From: Prevotella melaninogenica
GTDB taxonomy: Bacteria > Bacteroidota > Bacteroidia > Bacteroidales > Bacteroidaceae
Assembly (NCBI RefSeq): GCF_018127925.1
Contig: NZ_CP072347.1
Location: 188,501-252,500, forward strand
Direction: 5' to 3'
DNA: 64,000 nt
Of the stretch, positions 7,690 to 14,631 are shown piece after piece. Below the pieces are notes generated by a model. It did not search any database. It was not told where the DNA came from and worked only from the letters and a program-made list of their open reading frames with translations. Position 1 is the first letter of the stretch; every line of letters starts with the position of its first letter. A program made the position numbers and the translations under genes.

Positions 7690-7931
7690 CTTACCATTGA
7701 TTGCATAAGTTCTTTTGTATCTTTATCATTAGAAGTGCTTAGGTCAACTCCTGTTAGTTCTTCTACCTGCTTCATCAATATTAAAATCTGTTCTGTAACT
7801 GCTGAAAACATTTCTAATTTGTCTGTATTATTTGTTTTGGCATGTGCATTATGATTATTGTTTGAAATGGGTGCATTCGCAGTTTTCTTGGCTGCATTTT
7901 TTTTTATTCCCCAAATAATGAAGAAGACCAC
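7653..7931 (-). CDS. Hypothetical cargo protein (92 aa), possibly frame-shift product
   Basis: This frame starts inside the preceding membrane protein gene (stop 7855) and contains an Asn/His/Ala-rich linker (ISNNNHNAHAKTNN), then a helix (FSAVTEQILILMKQVEELTG). A run of nine A residues in the sense strand (7897-7905) marks the point where the upstream frame could slip into this one. Read as a fusion, a two-helix membrane anchor would be followed by this linker and helix. Whether it is translated alone or by slippage cannot be told from sequence. Confidence 0.45.
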   Translation of the reverse strand: MVFFIIWGIKKNAAKKTANAPISNNNHNAHAKTNNTDKLEMFSAVTEQILILMKQVEELTGVDLSTSNDKDTKELMQSMVRWSKILAVTYPI

Positions 7932-8067
7932 CTATGGCACCCAATAGAAAAGCACCTGCCATTTTTGACATAACTACATCTGCATTTACATGATTAGCAG
8001 ATGCAATAATTGCTACAAGTAAATTCATTGCAGCAAAGATTTCTAAAATAATTCCAAAAACTTTCAT
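7855..8067 (-). CDS. Two-helix membrane protein (70 aa)
   Basis: Two hydrophobic stretches (MKVFGIILEIFAAMNLLVAII and MAGAFLLGAIGGLLHYLG) are followed by a Cys-rich tail (KKKCSQENCECTHF). The tail is encoded after the A9 run, so it may be replaced by the alternative frame 7653-7931 if slippage occurs. It is the second gene of the cargo operon, 54 bp after the 145-aa zinc-ribbon-like gene. Function unknown. Confidence 0.5.
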   Translation of the reverse strand: MKVFGIILEIFAAMNLLVAIIASANHVNADVVMSKMAGAFLLGAIGGLLHYLGNKKKCSQENCECTHFKQ

Positions 8068-8121
8068 TTTGTTATGCTTATGATAGTTTATACTTAACTC
8101 CTATTAAGCCACTATTGCAAT

Positions 8122-8559
8122 CTATATTATTGCCTTTACAAGATACCAAGGAATAAAAAGTAAGGACAGCATACACCCTGTGTTATTTGAAGGGTTGATT
8201 GAAACTCCTTGCTCTTTATTAACACAAGACTGGCAAATTTGAAAATGACAATTAGGGTCATATCCAGAAGTAAAGCGTCCAGGTACTTCTATGTTTTTAC
8301 CACACATTGGACATCTCCCATTGTTAAGAAGGCCAATACTTTTAAGATAATTGATTTCTTTAGCCCCACTCACAACTCCAAGAATAAAGGTTTCAGGGTC
8401 TTCGGCATAAGCTTTATACGGCTCATAGTCTTTCTCCCATTTACCAGTTTCCTTATTAAATCCTTTAGCCTTAAATCCAGCTTCATTTAATTCTTTTGCC
8501 ATAGTTTCATTCCATTCATGCCATGACATTTTTCTAATCTCTGATTTTGTGTACTTCAT
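8122..8559 (-). CDS. Zinc-ribbon-like membrane-anchored protein (145 aa)
   Basis: Start taken at 8559 (MKYTKSEIRKMSWHEW); the frame stays open to 8697, but that part runs through a repeat-rich leader. The N-terminal 60 residues resemble a small helical domain. They are followed by a CPMCGKN pair (Cys83/Cys86) and CQSC (Cys109/Cys112) that could bind one zinc, and by a hydrophobic C-terminal helix (MLSLLFIPWYLVKAII). It is the first gene of the cargo operon, behind a long structured leader and a -7 box at 8825-8832. Confidence 0.6.
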   Translation of the reverse strand: MKYTKSEIRKMSWHEWNETMAKELNEAGFKAKGFNKETGKWEKDYEPYKAYAEDPETFILGVVSGAKEINYLKSIGLLNNGRCPMCGKNIEVPGRFTSGYDPNCHFQICQSCVNKEQGVSINPSNNTGCMLSLLFIPWYLVKAII

Positions 8560-8585
8560 TATATACAAGTTTGAATAAATAATTT

Positions 8586-8700
8586 GGTTATAGGCACAAA
8601 AAAGGTGCAAGCTAAACCCTGAATGCTTATCAGAAGGCATCGCCAAACACCTATAACCAATCAAACAAGGAAAGCCCACACCCATAGGTGCAAGCATTCA
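8586..8700 (-). repeat. Structured leader with nested direct and inverted repeats
   Basis: GGTTATAGG (8586-8594) is inverted as CCTATAACC (8650-8658). TGAATGCTT (8620-8628) is inverted as AAGCATTCA (8692-8700). AGGTGCAAGC is repeated directly at 8603-8612 and 8686-8695. The block lies between a -7 box and the first cargo gene, so it is probably transcribed. It could be a cis-regulatory RNA, a small RNA or an origin-like site. Confidence 0.5.
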
Positions 8701-8824
8701 CTTTCTTGTTGTTGATGGTTATTCCTTTTGAAATTGGCGATTTCTCTGATAACATCAATCAAGAAGCAAACACTTCTTTTAATATGTCTTGTTAAACTTT
8801 TATCTCATTTTTATGTTTATTTTG

Positions 8825-8832
8825 CAAAGATA
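8825..8832 (-). promoter_or_regulatory. -7 promoter box of the cargo operon
   Basis: The minus strand reads TATCTTTG here, a full match to TAnnTTTG. No clear TTTG is seen at -33. The predicted leader to the ATG at 8559 is about 260 nt. The rest of 8701-8917 shows no gene. Confidence 0.5.
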
Positions 8833-8924
8833 TAAAATATCTTTCAGTTGTACACATAATTTAAAGACAAAAATACACATATTACCTAAGGTGTGAGCTA
8901 TATTCCTTATTTAATTGAAAAAAA

Positions 8925-8954
8925 GCCCTGATGTGTATTTCTACACACCAAGGC
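8925..8954 (-). terminator. Strong terminator of the replication-like operon
   Basis: A 13-bp stem with a GAAA tetraloop (GCCTTGGTGTGTA and TACACATCAGGGC, two G-U pairs) followed by seven T on the minus strand. It ends the operon that contains the polymerase-like, ATPase, DUF3871 and microprotein genes. Confidence 0.88.
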
Positions 8955-8971
8955 TCACAATTAACAAAAGA

Positions 8972-9055
8972 TTAGTTGTTATTTGCACCACAAATGATAA
9001 ATAGCACTACGAAGAAACCTATTATTTTCAATAGTAACATGATAACTATTTCCAT
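8972..9055 (-). CDS. 27-aa hydrophobic microprotein
   Basis: The frame reads MEIVIMLLLKIIGFFVVLFI then ICGANNN and a TAA stop. Its ATG is 2 nt after the stop of the DUF3871 gene, and its own stop is 18 nt before the terminator stem. One membrane-spanning segment fills the protein. Position (tightly coupled, between the last operon gene and the terminator) argues that it is translated. Similar tiny membrane proteins act as type I toxins, holins or regulators, but I cannot assign a role. Confidence 0.5.
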   Translation of the reverse strand: MEIVIMLLLKIIGFFVVLFIICGANNN

Positions 9056-9057
9056 AA

Positions 9058-10095
9058 TTACTCAATAAACCAAGCAAAATCTTTATTCACATTACTAATG
9101 GTATCACATAGACCAAATGCTACATCAGAAGCATTATTTGCTCTATCCAAGAAATTATCAATGTAGGAAGTCTTGTTGGCACCTGTAAATAGGTTATATA
9201 CATTCCACATACTAATTTCCTTGTTATTATCATTATGATGGGAAAAATTCTCATCTTGATAATATGACCTTGCAACAAGCCCTATCTGTGTATCAGTTAA
9301 TAACACAGGTGGAAGTAACTTCTTGCTTGATGCAGGAATATATTGGTAAAGCCTACTTTTACCAATAAATTGAGCAAACTGATGCTCTGTCATTGAGTAA
9401 TTTTGCAGTGCTGACATCATCTGTAAATGACTCTCAAACTTATAACTTTGAAACAATCTAATTGCTTCTTGCATCAAATCATTTACTGACATAACCTTTA
9501 ACTCTGACTTATACCCATCTGTACTAACACACATATTGCAACACACAAGGTTTTTAAAGCCAATAAATACCTTGAACTTCTCCATACTCTTCTTGCTGTA
9601 GAGATTTTCATGGTTATAGGCTCTTACTCCTCCTATGGTGAGATTTAACCTATTACCATCAATTGTTTCAAAGATGGTAGGTATTTCAAAGCAAAACATC
9701 ATTCTCTCGTAATAGATGGTCTTTTCTTCTTCCAAAAGCATATTGACTGGTTTAAAGATTGCTTCGGGTGTTCTACCTTTGATAATATGGCTGACTCTAA
9801 TCAAAGGCTTGTTTATCTCTTCTTGTGGGAAAACTGTATTTGCAGCATTCCAAATAGCTTCGATAAACTCTGGGTGAGAAATTGTCACCTCATTATCCTT
9901 GCTAAATACTGGTACTATGCAGTCTTTCTGTAAGTGCATGAAGTCCACTTCTTTTGTGTTGGCTTCAATAAATGGTAGCCTTGAAATAGGCTTATCCAAT
10001 GTTGACCTCAAAGAGGTAATTGGTAAAGGGTCATTACTATATAAGATAGGAAAGCTCTGCTTAGCTCTGACTGGTTGTAATTGCATTATTTCCAT
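9058..10095 (-). CDS. DUF3871 family protein
   Basis: A 345-aa soluble protein. The segments LIRVSHIIKGRTPEAIFKPV, RMMFCFEIPTIFE, LTIGGVRAYNHENLYSKK and the closing part with VYNLFTGANKTSYIDNFLDR are typical of DUF3871, a Bacteroidota family of mobile elements related in layout to DUF932-type proteins. The start overlaps the ATPase gene by 35 bp, indicating coupling. DUF3871 genes commonly sit next to a RecA-like ATPase in such elements, and a DNA-processing or recombination role is often supposed but not shown. Confidence 0.8.
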   Translation of the reverse strand: MEIMQLQPVRAKQSFPILYSNDPLPITSLRSTLDKPISRLPFIEANTKEVDFMHLQKDCIVPVFSKDNEVTISHPEFIEAIWNAANTVFPQEEINKPLIRVSHIIKGRTPEAIFKPVNMLLEEEKTIYYERMMFCFEIPTIFETIDGNRLNLTIGGVRAYNHENLYSKKSMEKFKVFIGFKNLVCCNMCVSTDGYKSELKVMSVNDLMQEAIRLFQSYKFESHLQMMSALQNYSMTEHQFAQFIGKSRLYQYIPASSKKLLPPVLLTDTQIGLVARSYYQDENFSHHNDNNKEISMWNVYNLFTGANKTSYIDNFLDRANNASDVAFGLCDTISNVNKDFAWFIE

Positions 10096-10942
10096 TTTGA
10101 ATGTAGTTAAATGGTTGACTTATAATTCTTTTCTCACTATTTTGAAGATGCTTCTTCTTCTCAACAAACTCAAAATTAAGCTGCTGATAATATTCGGGAT
10201 ATTGATGGTATATCCTTGTAAGCTCTTCCAAAGTTTGGCAGTCTTTAATCTGCTGTTTAATAGTCTGCATACTCACACCATCATTACACCAATCAGATAT
10301 TTTCTCTCCTGTTTGGCTTGTAATGGTGAAGTCAGGCTGACCCACAAAGAGATTAGTTCTATCCTTGGAGGTTACACATTGATGCTTCATATTAATATCA
10401 AACACAATGGTAAATTCATAATCTATTCCATCTCTCATAACAGCTTTCAATCCTACCTTTTCAGGCACCATCTTGCCATTCTTCTCATTAAGAACATAAT
10501 CCTGTTTACACCTCATGGTGCAAATGATATGTCTATTACTCTGTAGAATTTTCTGCATAAAAGCATTTATTCTTGGAGTGATTTTCTGCCAATTAGTAAA
10601 GCTATTCCCTTGCAAATTAGCATGATATTCAAGAAGATTATCCCAACATAATGAAATGGAGTCTATAATGATTACTTCCATTCCTGCACTTTCACATACA
10701 TTGATAGCTTCAATGTAATTTTCGGGTGTAAAATTCTCTTTTAGCTGTAATACATTGTACTCTCCAAGACTGGCATATAAATCAGCACTTCCATTCTCTG
10801 TGTCAATGATTGCAATCTTATTCCAATCATGACATAAACCATAAGCTAATAATAGTGCAGAATAGGTCTTTCCACTACCTGCACAACCTTGTAAAGCAAG
10901 TTTTATTTTTACCTGCTTCTTTGTTGTTTGCCTTAACTCCAT
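10061..10942 (-). CDS. RecA-like P-loop ATPase (AAA_24/Sak4-like)
   Basis: Start taken at 10942 (MELRQTTKKQ); an upstream Met at 10990 would add 16 atypical residues. The 293-aa product has a Walker A GCAGSGKT (about residues 19-26), a following IIDTENGSADLY strand and a Walker B VIIIDSIS (about 90-97), arranged as in short RecA-like NTPases of phages (Sak4 type). These assist single-strand annealing or recombination. The C-terminus (about 230-293) is helical and basic. It overlaps the DUF3871 gene and follows the 90-aa gene, so it belongs to the replication or recombination operon of element 2. Confidence 0.8.
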   Translation of the reverse strand: MELRQTTKKQVKIKLALQGCAGSGKTYSALLLAYGLCHDWNKIAIIDTENGSADLYASLGEYNVLQLKENFTPENYIEAINVCESAGMEVIIIDSISLCWDNLLEYHANLQGNSFTNWQKITPRINAFMQKILQSNRHIICTMRCKQDYVLNEKNGKMVPEKVGLKAVMRDGIDYEFTIVFDINMKHQCVTSKDRTNLFVGQPDFTITSQTGEKISDWCNDGVSMQTIKQQIKDCQTLEELTRIYHQYPEYYQQLNFEFVEKKKHLQNSEKRIISQPFNYIQNGNNAITTSQS

Positions 10943-11012
10943 ATCATAAAAATTTAATGGTTCAGAAATAAAATAGCAAGAAGTTTTCACCTCTTGCTAT
11001 TAACTTTCAATC

Positions 11013-11285
11013 TTACAAAGTAGCTAATGTAGCTGCTGCATTCTCTGCTCTTTCATGTAACAAGTAGAACATATCTCCTGTTTCAGCTGAGCATACTTGT
11101 GAGATAACAGGTGTCTTGAGTTCTCCTTTCAAAAACCTCTCACTCACAGCACCTGTTTCAAATCCATAAGTGAAGAAGCATTTACCTGTTGCAGGGTTTT
11201 GCTTCACTTCAATCACATTCACTCCCTTTTGAGCTTTAAACTCCTCCACAGACAATGTCTGAATAAATTTCAATGTACTTTCCAT
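11013..11285 (-). CDS. Hypothetical protein (90 aa) beside ATPase
   Basis: A small soluble protein with a helical start (LKFIQTLSVEEFKAQKG) and a beta-like middle (VIEVKQNPATGKCFFTYGFE), ending AENAAATLATL. It lies 70 bp upstream of the ATPase start and 245 bp downstream of the polymerase-like gene. The size and fold pattern would suit a nucleic-acid-binding accessory factor, but no family is recognised. Confidence 0.55.
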   Translation of the reverse strand: MESTLKFIQTLSVEEFKAQKGVNVIEVKQNPATGKCFFTYGFETGAVSERFLKGELKTPVISQVCSAETGDMFYLLHERAENAAATLATL

Positions 11286-11320
11286 AATTCTTTTTTGTTA
11301 ATTGTTATGGGAGGGAATAT

Positions 11321-11342
11321 CCCCTTGCCCAAAGGCAAGGGG
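11321..11342. repeat. GC-rich hairpin in the 11,286-11,529 spacer
   Basis: A perfect 9-bp stem (CCCCTTGCC with GGCAAGGGG, CAAA loop) in an otherwise AT-rich 244-bp gene-free spacer between the polymerase-like gene and the 90-aa gene. No T-tract follows on the minus strand, so it may attenuate, stabilise mRNA or bind a protein rather than terminate. No other gene is seen in the spacer. Confidence 0.45.
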
Positions 11343-11529
11343 GGGGTTGGGTGGTGTATGTTGCTCACAGAAAGATAGGGGCTTAATATATTTCAAATAG
11401 CCCATAGGGGGGCATATTGCACCTTTCGGGATTATAGATTATGCCAAAAATGTTGTAAAAAAAAGATATGAAAGACAGACTGCTTATTATTTTGCCCAAA
11501 ATATCCTCAAAAGTGCTTAGTTTCCTATC

Positions 11530-13104
11530 TTACAAGGATAAATTCCGTGGAGTCCAATACTCCTTTTTTAGGTTGGGGGTAACTTGGACTATATCATTTA
11601 AAGTTGTAGTCATTACATTGAAGACTAAGTCTTCATACTCCAAAGTTGTGCAGATTGAGTCATGTATTGTAAATATAGGTACTTGATGAGCATTTTCTTC
11701 CCATATTTTTTTGCAGCATATTTGTAGTACTATAGTGCTCTCTATTGATTGAAGTAGTACTGCCAATTTTTTCTTGCCATCTCTTCCTTTCTTTATGGCA
11801 TGTATTAATCCGTAAATCTTTGGGAATGAGAGCTTAAAAAGTTTTTTAAGTTTTGCACCTGGCTGATTTAAAAATTTGTTGTCTGAGAAGAAAGTCATCA
11901 GTATCATAATTTTCATATCTTTTCTTTGATATTCTTCACCATTTTCTCTTGTCCTTTCTAACATATACTCATAAATATGTCCTTCAGAAGCATAGTGTAT
12001 GTATTCATTGACCTTTTCATCATGCCTTATTCTATATACATAGGCTTGCAATGATGATAAATCTTCTTCTGAAAATAAGTTTTGAACATTTGCAGGTAAC
12101 TTACCTATGTTTACAGCTAATGCTGAACTTTTATCCCAAAACAAAGGATTTAAGAGTAAGCATAATAGGTAAGGTTGACTATTAGAAATATCAATACTAA
12201 CTAAGTCCCTTCCATCATATTTAATGAAATTTCTATAGTCTTTTTGCATATTGGTAAGTACAGAGTGAAGCCTATGCACAGTATCATCTATTTTAACTTT
12301 ATAATCTTCCTGTATTATAGACTCAATATTATAACGTATTGCATAATATTGTAACTTTGGATTCTTCCTTTGATGGGTGTCTCTGTTGTAATCCCAAGTA
12401 TCAACCCCTCCTGCAATCTTTTCTCTATATTTTCTTTCTGCATATTCTAATGCAATGCTTGCATTAATTTGCAGGTTATTGTTATACCAAGAAAGCAGGT
12501 AATTATTACCAGCTTCTATAACTGCACTATGAGATTGATTTTCTCGTGAATGTCTGTATATGTAAGTTCTTAGTGGAGAATTACAATAAGTATCACTTAA
12601 TTTGTACCCAATAGATTTTTTCCCTACTATGTATTGGCTATCTGTTATGAAAATACCTGTACGAAGTAAGTAGTCTAAATATGATAGGTAATCTTTAAAA
12701 AAGTCCCTTAAAATTGCAGAATTGATACTAACAAAACCATCTTCTGATATTAAGTCCTTATTTCTGCCTGGGATGGAATAAATCAAGCCAATTAGATAAA
12801 TTAATCTTTCTTCATCAAATACAGCACCAAAAGTTCCATTAGTATTTACAGTCTTTATGTGTCCACCACAATCCTCTACAAAATAATAATTTGTCACAGG
12901 AAAATTTCTTAAATGAGCTTCTAAATCCAAGTTAGCAGGTATAAAGGCAAATTTTCCCGAGTGTTCAGGTCTTATACCAAGTCCACTTGCAATAGAATGA
13001 ACTTTTGGTTGAGAAGCAACCCAATTTAAAAGGTCTTGCTTAGCTTTCAACCATTCCTTGCTTGTCTCATAAACTACTGATTTGTTCTGTTTTCTATTAT
13101 TCAT
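11530..13104 (-). CDS. Putative family-A/T7-like single-subunit polymerase
   Basis: A 524-aa protein not annotated by any family I recognise at full length, but with the ordered motifs of the PolA/T7 RNA polymerase superfamily. Motif A is LVSIDISNSQPYLL (Asp305). An EGHIYEYMLERT helix (about 374-385) resembles the DIH region of Pol I. Motif B is QRKDMKIMILMTFFS, with Arg394, Lys398 and Phe406 at the canonical +4 and +12 spacing. A Gln-containing helix (LLQSIEST, 450-457) precedes motif C FTIHDSICT (His481-Asp482-Ser483). The motif A to C distance (177) equals that of E. coli Pol I. No exonuclease domain is visible. Residues about 128-172 look like a winged helix. It heads the minus-strand replication-like operon. 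The alternative, a coincidental match, is less likely because five motifs occur in order. Confidence 0.65.
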   Translation of the reverse strand: MNNRKQNKSVVYETSKEWLKAKQDLLNWVASQPKVHSIASGLGIRPEHSGKFAFIPANLDLEAHLRNFPVTNYYFVEDCGGHIKTVNTNGTFGAVFDEERLIYLIGLIYSIPGRNKDLISEDGFVSINSAILRDFFKDYLSYLDYLLRTGIFITDSQYIVGKKSIGYKLSDTYCNSPLRTYIYRHSRENQSHSAVIEAGNNYLLSWYNNNLQINASIALEYAERKYREKIAGGVDTWDYNRDTHQRKNPKLQYYAIRYNIESIIQEDYKVKIDDTVHRLHSVLTNMQKDYRNFIKYDGRDLVSIDISNSQPYLLCLLLNPLFWDKSSALAVNIGKLPANVQNLFSEEDLSSLQAYVYRIRHDEKVNEYIHYASEGHIYEYMLERTRENGEEYQRKDMKIMILMTFFSDNKFLNQPGAKLKKLFKLSFPKIYGLIHAIKKGRDGKKKLAVLLQSIESTIVLQICCKKIWEENAHQVPIFTIHDSICTTLEYEDLVFNVMTTTLNDIVQVTPNLKKEYWTPRNLSL

Positions 13105-13126
13105 TATGATGGGAAATTTTTAGATG

Positions 13127-13134
13127 CAAAAATA
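13127..13134 (-). promoter_or_regulatory. -7 box of the polymerase-like operon
   Basis: The minus strand reads TATTTTTG, 22 bp before the ATG at 13104. A weak -33 (CTTG, 13153-13156) overlaps the terminator stem of the integrase gene, so operon transcription would start just after it. Confidence 0.4.
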
Positions 13135-13142
13135 AATAAAAG

Positions 13143-13170
13143 GTTCCAATAACAAGATTATTACTGGAAC
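13143..13170 (-). terminator. Terminator of integrase 2
   Basis: An 11-bp stem beginning GTTCCAGTAA on the minus strand, with two G-U pairs and a 6-nt loop, followed by CTTTTATTTATTT. It lies 9 nt after the integrase stop. Confidence 0.65.
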
Positions 13171-13179
13171 TTTTTCATC

Positions 13180-14442
13180 TTAGAATACTGAATTTATTAC
13201 TTTTTCATTCGCATCATTTTCCATCTTAAAATCCCTTTCAATATAAATATCGGTGATTTTCATTTTCTCATCAATATGGTTCAATGCAGAGTGAACAGCA
13301 TACTTATCAACTCCAGCCTTATTCACAGCTATAGTTGCCCAAGAATGCCTTGCAGCATAAAATTCAAGGTCTTCTAAGTGGAGAACTTTTCCCACCTGTT
13401 TAAGCCCTATATTCAAGGCTGCATTGAATGTATCAGCAGTAGAATACCATTGATAGAATTTGAAAATTCTCTTCCCTGTAATGTCCTTATACTTCTCAAT
13501 GAGTGGCAAGGCTAAAGATGGTATCTTTACCACCATCTTTGCATTGTCAGCTCTTCTTTCCTTAGTCTTGCACCTGTAATAGATAATACAATTATCTTTA
13601 AGTTCTGAACAAGTAAAGAGGTCTGCTGAGTTCATTCCCATCAAGAAAAATGACAGCATAAAGCAATCCTTTGCCAAATCAAATCTACAAAGTTTATTTA
13701 CACCTTTCCCCTCTTTAAGGTCAGCAAGTTGCCAAATAGCCTTAATTTGTTGGGTAGTAATAGCCCTTTTCCTTGTGGCTTCCTGTCTTGGTACTTTGAA
13801 ATTCTCAAAGGGTGAATGAGGTATGATAATAATTCCCCTGTCATAGTCATTATACTTCTTCTTTGCTTCATTAAAAAGATGCCTTATACTGCCCAAGTAA
13901 AGTGATACTGCTCTATTAGATGTTTTACTATTACTCTTGGAGGTCAGCTTCTTATCTTTCTTTTCCTTGTTCTTACAGAGATATTCTGCATATTGAGTAA
14001 GAAGTTTGATGGTTAAATCATTGATATTTAGGTTATCTTTTCCGAGAAACCTCACAAATGAATTGATGCAATATTTATAATTATCAGCACCTTTAATGGT
14101 TGCAGTCTCAATCCAATCCCTACTGAATTTTATAAAATCAATAGGCTTGTTCTTCTGCTCTTCTCCTTTAAGGTTGGCAATTATATCATCAATGGTGTAA
14201 TCCTCTCTTTCTACTTGGAGGTTATTTCCTATATCTTGATAGTATGTAATTAAATCATCTATCCTTTTCTTTAGTTTACAACCATTCTTGATTTTCAAGG
14301 ATTTTGTAAGTTCTGATTTATGGATATAGATGTTTGTCGATATTCTCTTAACCTGTCTTTTATAGGTGATTCTTACTTTTACATTGTATGTATCATCTGC
14401 TCTTAATCCACTTTTTAATATTTCTGCTTTGATAGTCAGCAT
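13180..14442 (-). CDS. Tyrosine recombinase/integrase of element 2
   Basis: A 420-aa integrase with an N-terminal Arm-type domain (MLTIKAEILKSGLRADDTYN ... VRITYKRQV), a core-binding domain around residues 100-210 and a catalytic domain. In the latter AARHSWATIAV supplies the His-Arg box and LNHIDEKMKITDIYI the last His and Tyr400. The first-box Arg is replaced (GMNSADLF), as is common in Bacteroidota integrases. It points away from the tRNA, has its own -7 box at 14530-14537 and is flanked by 17-bp arm-like repeats. It should recombine the 46-bp tRNA-derived repeats. Confidence 0.93.
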   Translation of the reverse strand: MLTIKAEILKSGLRADDTYNVKVRITYKRQVKRISTNIYIHKSELTKSLKIKNGCKLKKRIDDLITYYQDIGNNLQVEREDYTIDDIIANLKGEEQKNKPIDFIKFSRDWIETATIKGADNYKYCINSFVRFLGKDNLNINDLTIKLLTQYAEYLCKNKEKKDKKLTSKSNSKTSNRAVSLYLGSIRHLFNEAKKKYNDYDRGIIIIPHSPFENFKVPRQEATRKRAITTQQIKAIWQLADLKEGKGVNKLCRFDLAKDCFMLSFFLMGMNSADLFTCSELKDNCIIYYRCKTKERRADNAKMVVKIPSLALPLIEKYKDITGKRIFKFYQWYSTADTFNAALNIGLKQVGKVLHLEDLEFYAARHSWATIAVNKAGVDKYAVHSALNHIDEKMKITDIYIERDFKMENDANEKVINSVF

Positions 14443-14463
14443 GTTAGATGTAATTTAAAAAAC

Positions 14464-14480
14464 CAACAATAAACCAACAA
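14464..14480. repeat. Proximal copy of 17-bp putative integrase arm site
   Basis: CAACAATAAACCAACAA, identical to 6002-6018 at the other end of the element, in the integrase leader. Binding here could also regulate integrase expression. Confidence 0.55.
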
Positions 14481-14529
14481 TCAATAAAATAGTGTACTTT
14501 TTGGGGTATTATTTGATACAATAAAACAT

Positions 14530-14537
14530 CAAATCTA
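14530..14537 (-). promoter_or_regulatory. -7 box of integrase 2
   Basis: The minus strand reads TAGATTTG, matching TAnnTTTG. Predicted transcripts start near 14,523 and carry the arm-like repeats in an 80-nt leader. It lies just past the tRNA terminator, so integrase expression is insulated from the tRNA. Confidence 0.5.
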
Positions 14538-14545
14538 TTAAATAA

Positions 14546-14579
14546 AAACTCCCTGCAACCTATTGATTACAAGGAGTTT
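14546..14579 (-). terminator. Terminator between tRNA and integrase 2
   Basis: A 13-bp stem (AAACTCCTTGTAA on the minus strand, with two G-U pairs) and 8-nt loop followed by TTTTTATTT. Because the element replaced the original downstream DNA, this hairpin now ends the tRNA transcript. Confidence 0.8.
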
Positions 14580-14585
14580 AATATA

Positions 14586-14631
14586 GTGGACCAGCCTGGG
14601 CTTGAACCAGGGACCTCCAGATTATGAGTCT
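14586..14631 (-). repeat. att direct repeat at the intact tRNA
   Basis: 46 bp identical to 5,890-5,935. This copy completes the functional tRNA, so integration preserved the gene. Confidence 0.9.

Larger units (their letters stand above)
5936..14631. mobile_element. tRNA-integrated element 2 (about 8.7 kb)
   Basis: The segment lies between two 46-bp copies of a tRNA 3' end and has its integrase next to the intact tRNA. All its genes are on the minus strand, and it is visibly more AT-rich than the core genes to the right. From the tRNA inward it has an integrase, a polymerase-like gene, a 90-aa protein, a RecA-like ATPase, a DUF3871 protein, a 27-aa microprotein and a terminator, then a cargo operon of seven small genes. 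No relaxase, conjugation, capsid or terminase gene is seen, so it is neither a complete ICE nor a prophage. It could be a mobilizable island, a satellite or an integrated plasmid. Confidence 0.88.

Noticed and set aside
5936-14631. Element 2 as a complete prophage or ICE
   Set aside because: No capsid, terminase, portal, tail, relaxase, coupling protein or type IV secretion gene was seen.
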